In this document: positions 23,707-30,751 of the stretch, piece by piece
How positions within the stretch are numbered: the stretch's first letter is position 1
Layout of the letters: each line of letters opens with the position of its first letter
IMG/VR virus record: IMGVR_UViG_3300006076_000611
Coordinates: 1 to 42,539 of that record
Direction: 5' to 3' (one strand)
DNA from: a virus
Length of the DNA: 42,539 nucleotides
The notes under the pieces: generated by a model
What the model was told of the DNA's origin: nothing
The model's database searches: none
The model's input: the letters and a program-made list of their open reading frames with translations, nothing else
Translations under genes and position numbers: made by a program

Positions 23707-24562
23707 CGTTCGCCGCCTTTCTGGCCTGAATGAAATCCTCAATCCGGGGCATCGGCCCCACTTTTCCGCCGTCCTGCCACTTCGTCACGGCCTCGCCATA
23801 GGCCGCAAGCCCCGGATCAGGCGGCGGGATCGACATGAACTTGTCCCGGTTGGAATTGAACAGCTTGGCAATCCATGCCGGCGGTGACCCGACCGTCCTG
23901 GCACGTTCCGGCGGGACAGACCCGGCAGCAGCCTTGAGCGCATGAACCGGCACCCCGTTGCGCAGAAGGTTGAGCATCGGCTCATAGTTCCCCGCCGATA
24001 CCTCGAACCGCAAACGGTCATACCCGCAATCGTCAAGGATCGATTGGCAATCCTTGAATGCCTTGTCCACGTCGAACCGATCAGGCGCGTGCGCTCTCTG
24101 ATCGGTGTTATCTTTATTATCTTTATTATTCTTTGTCCCGCTCCTGTCCCGCTCCTGTCCCGCTCCTGTCCCGGTTGCTGTCCCGGTTGCTGTCCCGGTT
24201 GCTGTCCCGGTTTCTTCTTGCTCTGCTTGATATTTGTCGTAGTTACATATGGTTATAACAAGCTGACCTGTCCCGGTTGCTGTCCTGATCATTGTCTCGG
24301 TTTCAAGACGCTTTATGAATCGTTCCGTTGCGGTTCTACTCCAGCACCATTTCTCGGACATGAAGCGGATTGAATAGGAAAGCTGCCCGCGTTCAAGGTG
24401 AACCATCTTGCCGCCAACATCCTGATCATAGCCAGCATGCGACCAGATCGCGTGCGCGATCATCCAGTCCCACGCATAGCCGCGACAGTACGGCCTCGAC
24501 TTGCTGGCACGAAACAATGGATGGTCGAACCGGTTGCGCCACCCTGCGACAAATCCACTCAT
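23699..24562 (-). CDS. Replication initiator/replisome organiser-like protein with internal iterons
   Basis: A 287-residue protein. The N-terminal ~110 residues look like a winged helix: QLSYSIRFMSEKWCWSRTAT, ERFIKRLETETMI and LVITICNYDKYQ, the phage O/DnaD-like 'replication initiation' pattern including the 'i.icnYd.yq' strand. Residues ~117-152 are a low-complexity linker made of TGTA repeats, encoded by iterons. A C-terminal domain (~165-260: PMLNLLRNGVPVHALKAAAG, PPAWIAKLFNSNRDKFMSIP) may bind the helicase. It lies directly downstream of dnaB, an arrangement like lambda O/P, and overlaps the next gene by 8 nt. Confidence 0.75.
   Translation of the reverse strand: MSGFVAGWRNRFDHPLFRASKSRPYCRGYAWDWMIAHAIWSHAGYDQDVGGKMVHLERGQLSYSIRFMSEKWCWSRTATERFIKRLETETMIRTATGTGQLVITICNYDKYQAEQEETGTATGTATGTATGTGAGQERDRSGTKNNKDNKDNTDQRAHAPDRFDVDKAFKDCQSILDDCGYDRLRFEVSAGNYEPMLNLLRNGVPVHALKAAAGSVPPERARTVGSPPAWIAKLFNSNRDKFMSIPPPDPGLAAYGEAVTKWQDGGKVGPMPRIEDFIQARKAANDG
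24134..24304. repeat. Iteron array, candidate replication origin
   Basis: Direct repeats inside the initiator gene. TGTCCCGCTCC occurs at 24134, 24145 and 24156 (11-base steps). TGTCCCGSTYC-like units start at 24167, 24179, 24191 and 24203 (12-base steps). A second cluster starts at 24269, 24281 and 24293, degenerate but also 12-spaced. A+T-rich tracts lie at ~24108-24133 and ~24229-24261, as expected for an unwinding element. Lambda has its origin iterons inside gene O in the same way. The repeats also encode a simple TGTA linker. Confidence 0.6.
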
Positions 24563-26049
24563 TACGCCACCCGCTCAAGATTGGAGAACCGCTGGCGATG
24601 GCCCAGGAACGCGCAGCGGACCGTGCCGATGCGTGCCCCGCGTGCCTTGCCAACAATGATGTCCGCCGTGCCGTGAACCTCGTTCAAACGGTCCTGCCAT
24701 GCCGCATAGCGTTCACCGAACTTGTCGGTACTTTCGCCTTGCTTTTGCACCGGTTCGGACCGTTCAAGGTAATACTGTTCGCGATAGACGAACATCACAA
24801 CATCAGCATCCTGTTCGATCGATCCGCTTTCGCGCAGATCGGCAAGTTGCGGCCTTTTATCGTCGCGTTTCTCGACCTCGCGCGACAACTGCGAAAGCAC
24901 CAGAACCGGCACATGCAATTCCTTGGCAAGCTGTTTAAGCTGCATGGTGAGCTCAGTAATCAGCGCATAGCGGTCACCGGGCCGAAACGCCCGCCCGCCT
25001 GACATAAGCTGCAGATAATCAATCACCACAAGCTTAAGCCCGCCGGCCTTGCGCGCCACCTTGCGGCATTCGGTCCGCACCCGCGCAATGGTCGCCGCCG
25101 CCCGGTCATCTACATAAAACGGGATCTGGCGCAACTGGTCCTGCGCCCCGACAACCTTTTTGTAGTCCGGGTCCGAAAGCGACCGCCGGTTGATCGCCGT
25201 ATAGTCGATATCCGACACACTCGAAAACAACCGGTCTGTCAGCTCACCCTTGGACATCTCAAGGCTGAAAAACACCACAGCGCCCTTTTTATCGCCGCTC
25301 TGGTCGCGTGCGGCGTTGTACGATAGCGACAGCGCAAGGGCGGTCTTCCCCATCGATGGCCGCCCGGCAAGGATCAGCAATTGCGATCCCTTGAACCCCG
25401 AAAGCAGTTCATCAAGCTTTTTGATCCCGCTGGGCACGCCAACGACCTCGCCCCGGCGATAGGCATCAATCCCCGCACAGATATCCTGCAAACTGTCTTC
25501 GGAAAACTCCGCCATCGACAGCGCCCCGCTGGACGCCTGAACCCCGGTTGCCAGTGAAAAAAGCGCCGCCTCGGCCTCCTCGCGCACCGCATGCGGATCA
25601 TCAAGCATCTCACCCGTGCCGGCATCCTCGGCCAGCATCCGGCCAATGCGGATCAGTTCGCGGCGCTGCCACATATTGACAATGATGCGGGCATATTCCC
25701 GGTTGTTCATGAACGATATGACATCGCACCCGGCAACCTGCACGGCAACGTCATTGCAATCGGGTATGACGCGCTTGAGCGTGACCGGGTTGGCCTTGTC
25801 ACCCTTGACCAGAAGATCGCGCATGGCCCCGAAAATCCGCCCCAGCGCCCCGTCATAGAAATGATCGGGCTCCAGCATGTCGGCGATCTGGTCAAACCCG
25901 TCATTGCGATGCATCAGACTGCACAGCAATTGCACCTCGGCCTCGACATTGTTGGGCTCTTCCTCGGGCGCGAAAAGCCGGTCGAGCCTGCGCGCTTCCC
26001 GGTCATCGTCATTGACCGGTTCAAACAGCTTATCAAGTTCTGATGACAT
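24562..26049 (-). CDS. dnaB: Replicative DNA helicase, DnaB family
   Basis: A 495-residue hexameric helicase. The N-terminal domain has VEAEVQLLCSLMHRNDGFDQ, LEPDHFYDGALGRIFGAMRD and FMNNREYARIIVNMWQRREL. The RecA-like motor has Walker A LAGRPSMGKTALALSL (~228-243), FFSLEMSKGELTDRLFSSV, Walker B LKLVVIDYLQLMSGG and VLVLSQLSREVEKRDDKRP. RESGSIEQDADVVMFVYR closes the domain. ATG 26049 is preferred to a GTG three codons upstream. It overlaps a 56-residue gene by 17 nt. It should unwind the phage origin for theta replication. Confidence 0.95.
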   Translation of the reverse strand: MSSELDKLFEPVNDDDREARRLDRLFAPEEEPNNVEAEVQLLCSLMHRNDGFDQIADMLEPDHFYDGALGRIFGAMRDLLVKGDKANPVTLKRVIPDCNDVAVQVAGCDVISFMNNREYARIIVNMWQRRELIRIGRMLAEDAGTGEMLDDPHAVREEAEAALFSLATGVQASSGALSMAEFSEDSLQDICAGIDAYRRGEVVGVPSGIKKLDELLSGFKGSQLLILAGRPSMGKTALALSLSYNAARDQSGDKKGAVVFFSLEMSKGELTDRLFSSVSDIDYTAINRRSLSDPDYKKVVGAQDQLRQIPFYVDDRAAATIARVRTECRKVARKAGGLKLVVIDYLQLMSGGRAFRPGDRYALITELTMQLKQLAKELHVPVLVLSQLSREVEKRDDKRPQLADLRESGSIEQDADVVMFVYREQYYLERSEPVQKQGESTDKFGERYAAWQDRLNEVHGTADIIVGKARGARIGTVRCAFLGHRQRFSNLERVA

Positions 26050-26203
26050 GTGTTTCACCCTCCCCGCGCGCGATGGCGTGCGCGATATCCTTTTTATTCA
26101 ATTCCTGCCAGGCACGGCGCTTGATCCTGTGCCACTTGGCACTCTTGCGCACGCAATCCGACGAGTCCGCGATATAGGCGGCGATATCTTCGTTGCTTTC
26201 CAT
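26033..26203 (-). CDS. Small basic protein, 56 residues
   Basis: A short gene supported by ATGA coupling to the upstream gene and a 17-nt overlap with dnaB. It begins MESNEDIAAYIADSSDCVR and ends HVIRT, with a basic helix KSAKWHRIKRRAWQELN. Small, coupled and directly before dnaB, it might be a nucleic-acid-binding or helicase-associated factor. No family is recognised. The tight overlaps on both sides argue it is translated. Confidence 0.65.
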   Translation of the reverse strand: MESNEDIAAYIADSSDCVRKSAKWHRIKRRAWQELNKKDIAHAIARGEGETHVIRT

Positions 26204-26601
26204 CACACCACACCCTTGTCATTACCCCAGAAAAGCCAGCCATTCCATGGCCCGGCCTTGACCGCGATCCAACCATAAATCGGGTCGTTATCGACCACCT
26301 CAAGCCGGTGGCATCTTTCATCATCGGGACGCCCTGTCGGCGAGATGAACACACTCAGGCCGTCATGGACCGCAGCACGGAATGCATCCCCGAAGTCGCC
26401 AGACCGCGCCAGCGCAAGAATGCGGTCATTGCTCCCCTGCGCGGTCTGCCAACAGGGCACCAGAAACCCCTCGGCCTCCGGATAGACCAACTCAAAGCCG
26501 CCGGCCTGATGCTCGTAAACCACCCCGGTCGGGTGCGAGATCAGCACCTGAAATTCATCAAATATCGGCAGGGTGACGCGGATTTTCTGTTTGCTGTCCA
26601 T
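26203..26601 (-). CDS. Hypothetical early protein
   Basis: A 132-residue protein. It has beta-rich segments (KIRVTLPIFDEFQVLISHPT, FELVYPEAEGFLV) and a middle GSNDRILALARSGDFGDAF. The end ERCHRLEVVDNDPIYGWIAV is followed by WNGWLFWGND. The chosen start 26601 makes an ATGA overlap with the upstream gene, as in the rest of this chain. An in-frame region upstream lies in the previous gene and is not needed. Function unknown. Confidence 0.65.
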   Translation of the reverse strand: MDSKQKIRVTLPIFDEFQVLISHPTGVVYEHQAGGFELVYPEAEGFLVPCWQTAQGSNDRILALARSGDFGDAFRAAVHDGLSVFISPTGRPDDERCHRLEVVDNDPIYGWIAVKAGPWNGWLFWGNDKGVV

Positions 26602-26936
26602 CACGCACCCCCTTTCAAAGCACCGCTGGCCGCCGCTTCCCACTTTGCAAGGTCGGTCTGGTACTGCATTTCGAACCAGACCAGCAGGCGCGGGCTGTCT
26701 TCCTCTTGCTCGCTCATGCGCTTGGCGCGGGCACACAGATCAAGCCCCTGCGCCAACAGATCGCGCAGGCGTTCGTTCTCGCTCGCACAATCGTTGTGAA
26801 GATCCTCGAACGCGCTGATTTCTTCTTTCGCCTGTTCGATCCCGGCCAGAATGGTGCGCAGATCATCGGTGAATACCCCCTTGGAGCCCTCAAGAACCTG
26901 CTCAACCCGTTGAACGGCTTTCTGAAAATCAGACAT
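26601..26936 (-). CDS. Coiled-coil early protein
   Basis: A 111-residue protein dominated by heptad-like helices (MSDFQKAVQRVEQVLEG; TILAGIEQAKEEISAFEDLH; ENERLRDLLAQGLDLCARAK), suggesting a coiled coil. It begins with an ATGA overlap and ends with another. No enzyme motif is visible. The helical content and place between two small genes suggest a structural or regulatory partner, which is inference. Confidence 0.6.
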   Translation of the reverse strand: MSDFQKAVQRVEQVLEGSKGVFTDDLRTILAGIEQAKEEISAFEDLHNDCASENERLRDLLAQGLDLCARAKRMSEQEEDSPRLLVWFEMQYQTDLAKWEAAASGALKGGA

Positions 26937-27136
26937 CACGCCGCTCCCTTCAATTTGCTGGCTTCGGCGGCGGAAACATAGCAATTGCCATGCCCTTCAC
27001 AGCCAAACTCGGCACACCCGACGCTGTCGCACTTGCGGCGATAGCCAGAACCACCACAGGCCGCGCAATCTAGGTCACGAACCTGCCGGGAACGCCCGGA
27101 ACCCTTGCACCGGTCACATTTGAAAACCTCACTCAT
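26936..27136 (-). CDS. Small DnaJ-type zinc-finger protein
   Basis: A 66-residue protein with the CxxCxGxG pattern of DnaJ zinc-finger repeats: CDRCKGSG at the start, CAACGGSG next, then a C-rich end (KCDSVGCAEFGCEGHGNC). It likely binds one or two zinc ions and could act as a small chaperone-like or RNA/DNA-binding factor. ATG 27136 overlaps the antirepressor stop by 8 nt, and the stop overlaps the coiled-coil gene as ATGA. Confidence 0.75.
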   Translation of the reverse strand: MSEVFKCDRCKGSGRSRQVRDLDCAACGGSGYRRKCDSVGCAEFGCEGHGNCYVSAAEASKLKGAA

Positions 27137-27926
27137 AACAAGCACCCTCCCAAACAACACGGCCAAGAACGGCCCCGACGGGGGTGTACCAGGACACCCC
27201 GGAATCAAACTTTTTGCAGCGGTCAAACTCGGCGCGCACGGGCGGGTCGCCAAGGATCGTCACCACCTTGGGGAATTCGCCGTCTTCCATGCGGATGACA
27301 ACCGCGCGGTCGCCGCGTTTGACGTCAAAATCATTGGTATCGACAATCACCATCCGACTGCCCAGGCGAAACACCGCATGCCCGTCGACCAGGCGCGGCA
27401 TCGGATCGTCCGGCTTGGTCAATGGCGGCATTTTGCGCGGGGCTTGGGCTGCGATCATCGGGCCGATCTTGTCCATGATCAGCGTGACCACATCGCCCAC
27501 CACCTGCTGGCGCAAGGCGGTCAGATCCGGCAGCGCTGCGCCATCCGGGGCAGAGGGTGCCGCCGGGGCCGCCGGGGCCGCTTGTGCTTCGAGCACATCA
27601 AGCACCCAGCGCCGGAACGCCTTGGCCCGGTCCGTCTTCGCCAGCATGGCGATCAACTGCGCCCCGCGTGGGCTAAAGACGCGAACGGCGGCTGGTTGGA
27701 TTTGCCCCCTCAAGCCCAATTTGGTCTTAAGGGCCATTCCATCGGTGAATTCGTCTTTATACCGGTTGAACAGCTTGGAAATCTTGCTGGCATCGGAATA
27801 CCCCAAAGCCCGCGCAATGTCCGGCCCGGTCAGCCACGGCACCCCGTCGCGGTCGATGATCGATAGTTCGGTATCTTGGAAAGTCAGTGTCGCAGGCAGA
27901 TTGCCCGCGTTGTCATGTTTGGTCAT
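27129..27926 (-). CDS. BRO-N antirepressor-like protein
   Basis: A 265-residue regulator. The BRO-N domain spans ~15-105: TFQDTELSIIDRDGVPWLTG (x-D-I-A), ARALGYSDASKISKLFNRYK, AVRVFSPRGAQLIAMLAKTD and AFRRWVLDVLEAQ. A Pro/Ala linker (APAAPAAPSAPDGA) leads to a C-terminal domain with GHAVFRLGSRMVIVDTNDFD and a final strand. That C-terminal half resembles the end of the right-arm regulator at 40227-41036. It is preceded by a 305-base structured leader. It probably inactivates the phage repressor. The frame is open far upstream, but homology starts at ATG 27926. Confidence 0.85.
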   Translation of the reverse strand: MTKHDNAGNLPATLTFQDTELSIIDRDGVPWLTGPDIARALGYSDASKISKLFNRYKDEFTDGMALKTKLGLRGQIQPAAVRVFSPRGAQLIAMLAKTDRAKAFRRWVLDVLEAQAAPAAPAAPSAPDGAALPDLTALRQQVVGDVVTLIMDKIGPMIAAQAPRKMPPLTKPDDPMPRLVDGHAVFRLGSRMVIVDTNDFDVKRGDRAVVIRMEDGEFPKVVTILGDPPVRAEFDRCKKFDSGVSWYTPVGAVLGRVVWEGACYE

Positions 27927-28231
27927 ATCAAAGCCCTCTGTGATGCTTTCAACAGCACCACCAGCGAGGCTTCTGACGACCGCACTGGTGGCGGGAGGTT
28001 CAGAACCTGTCACAGAGGCAGGCGGGTTTATTCCCCCGAAGGGTCTTGTATTCACCGCCCTCCCGCCATAAGCGAGAAGATGCACCCGGAATCCGGGCAC
28101 AAAAATAGCCGTTACTAACGTGACGGCTGACCGTCTGTGCAGGGAGTTCTGACGCCCCCACGGCGGATTTTTCCCGCCGATGGGCATCACCATACGCCCC
28201 CGGCCCGTGACAGTCAATAAAGTTGGATGGG
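27927..28231 (-). ncRNA. Structured leader of the BRO-N gene, possible c4-type RNA
   Basis: No convincing gene, but an array of hairpins on the minus strand: CGGCGG/CCGCCG (28161-28166/28174-28179), AGCCGT/ACGGCT (28107-28112/28123-28128), CCCGG/CCGGG (28085-28097) and CCACCAG/CTGGTGG (27958-27964/27985-27991). There is also the palindrome GGTTCTGAACC near 27997-28007. In P1/P7, c4 antisense RNA in the leader controls an antirepressor (established knowledge). The position before an antirepressor-like gene makes that a good hypothesis. An open frame across it (no good start) is probably incidental or a leader ORF. Confidence 0.45.
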
Positions 28232-28948
28232 TCATGCGGCACCGCCATCAAGGAAGCTTGCCTGCTTCATGGCTGGCGCGTCATCATTGACCGCAAACAG
28301 ATCCTTTTGATCATAAGCGGCATGGACACGCCGGCATGCGATGTCGAAATAAGCAGGATCGCGTTCAATCCCGATGCCCGACATCCCGGCCTTTGCACAG
28401 GCGACCAGCGTTGTGCCGCTTCCCATAAACGGATCAAGCACCGTTTTGGTTGTCTTGGGCAGCTGTTCAAGGCACCACGCCATGACACCTTCCGGCTTTT
28501 GCGTCGGATGTTCGCGAACATCGTTGCCCTTGCGAATCATCCCATTCCAGCGCCAGTAAATCCGCCGGACAGCTTTATCCAGATTTGTCCAGGCAAGCTC
28601 ACAATCGGCAAAGTCGTTTGATCCGTTTTCCTTATCCCAAACCAGCCAGCACGGCGTTGGCCCCAACCCCTCGAAGTAGTTGCCGCCAAAGATAATCTGA
28701 TGCTGGCTGACAGCGCGGATTGCCTTGATGTGATCAAGACTGGCAGGCTGGCTGTCCCATTCGAATGTGCCGTAATCGCGTGGCTTGGCTTTTTTCCCCC
28801 GTGAGGCATTCTTTTTGTGGTTCTCATTGATGCCGTAGGGCGGGTCTGTGACAACCGCATCGACACCCTGCAGATTCGGCATGACTGTCAAGCAGTCCGC
28901 CAAAAACAAGGTGCAATTTCCTATGACTTCTTTGCGCTCAAATTGCAT
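28232..28948 (-). CDS. Site-specific DNA methyltransferase, beta class (N6-A/N4-C)
   Basis: A 238-residue DNA amino-methyltransferase. Motif IV DPPY (residues 35-38) precedes the SAM-binding motif DPFMGSGTT (172-180), the beta-class order also found in CcrM; HPTQKP (147-152) and IGIERDPAYFDIACRRV are typical. It may modify phage DNA against host restriction or alter gene regulation. ATG 28948 overlaps the stop of an 18-codon ORF as TGATG; an in-frame open region continues upstream but is out of homology. No matching restriction enzyme is present. Confidence 0.9.
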   Translation of the reverse strand: MQFERKEVIGNCTLFLADCLTVMPNLQGVDAVVTDPPYGINENHKKNASRGKKAKPRDYGTFEWDSQPASLDHIKAIRAVSQHQIIFGGNYFEGLGPTPCWLVWDKENGSNDFADCELAWTNLDKAVRRIYWRWNGMIRKGNDVREHPTQKPEGVMAWCLEQLPKTTKTVLDPFMGSGTTLVACAKAGMSGIGIERDPAYFDIACRRVHAAYDQKDLFAVNDDAPAMKQASFLDGGAA

Positions 28949-29004
28949 CACCGCACCCTCCAAAGCATCGCCCAGAACATCAGAATTGCGAACGGAACGG
29001 GCAT
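28948..29004 (-). CDS. Possible 18-residue hydrophobic micropeptide
   Basis: An 18-codon ORF (MPVPFAILMFWAMLWRVR) that fills the gap between its neighbours exactly. It begins with TGATG over the upstream stop and ends with TGATG over the methyltransferase start. The peptide would be one membrane-seeking helix. It could be a real microprotein or just a translational bridge carrying ribosomes to the methyltransferase. Evidence is coupling only. Confidence 0.35.
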   Translation of the reverse strand: MPVPFAILMFWAMLWRVR

Positions 29005-29324
29005 CACCGCCCCACCACAAGACCGGTCTTGACACCATCAAGGGTGCGCGACGGGGTTTTGATGCCGATCGGCTCGATCGGCACCGGACCGGAGCCATAG
29101 GGATCGATGATGTTGTCATCATCCGAAGACACCCGCTCGCAATGGATCGCGAAGGGATGATACCCGGCGCCATCGATAAAGCCGGATTCAAGCATCCGGT
29201 ATTTCTGACCGGTGCGCTTGCAGCGGACCGTGGCAACATGGCGCTCCGGGCGTGGGCCGCGCAATGAAGCAATGAACCGTGCCGTCTCGGCATCAGGATC
29301 CCAACCAAGGTTCAAGCGTTTCAT
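29004..29324 (-). CDS. Hypothetical early protein (possible nucleic-acid-binding)
   Basis: A 106-residue protein with an Arg/Lys-rich first half (FIASLRGPRPERHVATVRCK) followed by RTGQKYRMLESGFIDGAG and PFAIHCERVSSDDDNIIDPY. The central strand-rich part is small-barrel-like, but no family is recognised. It starts with ATGA over the DUF4406 stop and ends with TGATG over the micropeptide start. Confidence 0.6.
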   Translation of the reverse strand: MKRLNLGWDPDAETARFIASLRGPRPERHVATVRCKRTGQKYRMLESGFIDGAGYHPFAIHCERVSSDDDNIIDPYGSGPVPIEPIGIKTPSRTLDGVKTGLVVGR

Positions 29325-29671
29325 GCCGCACCCCGCTGTGGTTCGGCGACATTCGCAGCCAATCGGGTGACGTGGTCGGTATCGTCTGACATATCCACGA
29401 CGTTGATCCCGCGCTTGCGGGCATAGGCCAGTTCGGCCTGTGCGCCGTCTGATGCCTGCCAGCCCTTGAGCAGGGCCACGGCCTCGGCATGGCGCACCAT
29501 GGCAAGGCAGATATCCATATAGGCTTCCTCATCCATGCCGATCGGCAGCGCATGCGGGTTCAGCACGATATAGCCCTTGGCGGTCAGGTATTTCGCCATG
29601 GCATCAAAGGCCGGTTTGTTGCCGTCGGTAATGCCCGAAATCGGGCCAGCGATATAGATGATGGTGGTCAT
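29321..29671 (-). CDS. DUF4406 (nucleoside deoxyribosyltransferase-like) protein
   Basis: A 116-residue protein of the DUF4406 family: TTIIYIAGPISGITDGN (the 'i.iaGPisg' start), FDAMAKYLTAKGYIVLNPHA, and WQASDGAQAELAYARKRGI ('gw..S.Ga..E...A'). Members are related to nucleoside 2-deoxyribosyltransferases and probably act on nucleotide-like substrates. In phages they are common early genes of unclear role. It is in the same ATGA-coupled chain as its neighbours. Confidence 0.85.
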   Translation of the reverse strand: MTTIIYIAGPISGITDGNKPAFDAMAKYLTAKGYIVLNPHALPIGMDEEAYMDICLAMVRHAEAVALLKGWQASDGAQAELAYARKRGINVVDMSDDTDHVTRLAANVAEPQRGAA

Positions 29672-29973
29672 TGGGCTTCCTCCGGGATGGTGACATTGAG
29701 ATTGCTGACACCGTTATGATGATTGAGGCTGAACTTGATCTTCGGGTCATCGGGGCTGATAACCCCGGCCTCAATCGCGGCGGCCTCGATCAGGCGAAGG
29801 GCCGCAAGCTGCGGCTCCACCACCTTTTCCCAATGGGCGAAATCTTCCTTGGTCAGAAGGTTGTCACCGCATTTCGGGCATGGCTTGCCGATCATTTCGG
29901 CTTGCAGCTTCGGGATCGATTCAACGTGATCGCAGCCATCCCGGTCACAGCGCAGATATTGTCCGGTTTCCAT
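29668..29973 (-). CDS. Zinc-ribbon early protein
   Basis: A 101-residue protein whose start has two metal-binding pairs, CDRDGCDHVESIP and PCPKCGDNL, forming a zinc ribbon. A helical middle (HWEKVVEPQLAALRLIEAAA) and a short beta-rich end (LNHHNGVSNLNVTIPEE) follow. ATG 29973 (ATGA overlap) is preferred to a GTG one codon earlier. Many phages carry such ribbon proteins, often with nucleic-acid roles; the function here is unknown. Confidence 0.75.
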   Translation of the reverse strand: METGQYLRCDRDGCDHVESIPKLQAEMIGKPCPKCGDNLLTKEDFAHWEKVVEPQLAALRLIEAAAIEAGVISPDDPKIKFSLNHHNGVSNLNVTIPEEAQ

Positions 29974-30407
29974 CACGCCACCTTTCCGATTGACGCACTG
30001 GCGGCAACGGCACCAGCACAGGGAGTTTTGGGGTTGACCACGCGGTAGTGCGGCTGCTTGAGCGACCGGCCTTCGTCATCGAACCAGCCGGATTTGGCCC
30101 GGCCATTCTCGAACCAGGTCACCAGCCAGCCCTTGTGCCCGTGCAGGTCATCGACACTGGCCGACATGGTGTGCGGGCGGGCATCAAAGCTTGCCGCACT
30201 GCCCTTTGGCGGATCCAGAAGCACCTTGAGCGGCAGGTTGTAATCCACCAGTGCGTAGCTGCGTTTGATCGCCCATCCGGCAAGCGCCAGATCGCTGATC
30301 ACACTGTCCACCGTTTCCTCGATCGACCAGTTTTCGTTCGCCGCTTCACGCTGGCAAAGCGCGATGACTTCGGCGAAGCTGCCTTTGGGGTAACGTTGTT
30401 CGGTCAT
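29973..30407 (-). CDS. Hypothetical early protein
   Basis: A 144-residue protein with a helical start (FAEVIALCQREAANENW), an EETVDSVISDLALAGWAIKR segment and a beta-rich middle with a tryptophan pair (GWLVTWFENGRAKSGWFDDE). It ends with an Ala-rich tail. Start and stop are coupled to neighbours by ATGA. The 'W.v.....dG..k.g.f' pattern gives no confident family. Confidence 0.6.
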   Translation of the reverse strand: MTEQRYPKGSFAEVIALCQREAANENWSIEETVDSVISDLALAGWAIKRSYALVDYNLPLKVLLDPPKGSAASFDARPHTMSASVDDLHGHKGWLVTWFENGRAKSGWFDDEGRSLKQPHYRVVNPKTPCAGAVAASASIGKVA

Positions 30408-30751
30408 GCCACACCTCCGCCCATGTCGGCGCGTGTGATGTGGCGGGCGGTGTTGTCGTTGGCACCGGTGATCAAGGCCGACTGGAACTTGGCACCGGGA
30501 TAGTCGATGCGATGGTCAAGCAGTCCGGCGCGTTCAAGCACCGCATTGGCGATATCGACGGCCTGACAGACCATCACCGGGCGGTCATTGATCACGATGA
30601 CGTGACGGGCACCGCCGACATATTTGACACGCCGGTCGATCGCCACCCGGATCACCGCAATCGCCCGCCCGCGCGGGCCATCAATGGTGGTGGTGTGCGC
30701 AGCCGCTATCAGCGAATCACGCAGTTCGGAAGAGATTTCAGGCTTGGTCAT
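30404..30751 (-). CDS. Hypothetical early protein
   Basis: A 115-residue protein. Segments include AAAHTTTIDGPRGRAIAVIR, VKYVGGARHVIVINDRPVMV and CQAVDIANAVLERAGLLDHR, with a predicted alpha/beta fold. ATG 30751 is chosen because the upstream part of the open frame is a structured non-coding stretch. No family is recognised. It ends in an ATGA overlap with the next gene and follows a ~560-base leader region. Confidence 0.6.
   Translation of the reverse strand: MTKPEISSELRDSLIAAAHTTTIDGPRGRAIAVIRVAIDRRVKYVGGARHVIVINDRPVMVCQAVDIANAVLERAGLLDHRIDYPGAKFQSALITGANDNTARHITRADMGGGVA

Noticed and set aside
24134-24214. CRISPR array in the initiator gene.
   Set aside because: The repeats are 11-12 bases with no spacers, in coding sequence; iterons or low-complexity coding are better explanations.
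27927-28235. The 103-codon N-terminal extension of the BRO-N gene frame as a real coding part.
   Set aside because: The BRO-N fold starts at ATG 27926, and the extension coincides with strong hairpins; a leader RNA or a separate leader peptide explains it better.
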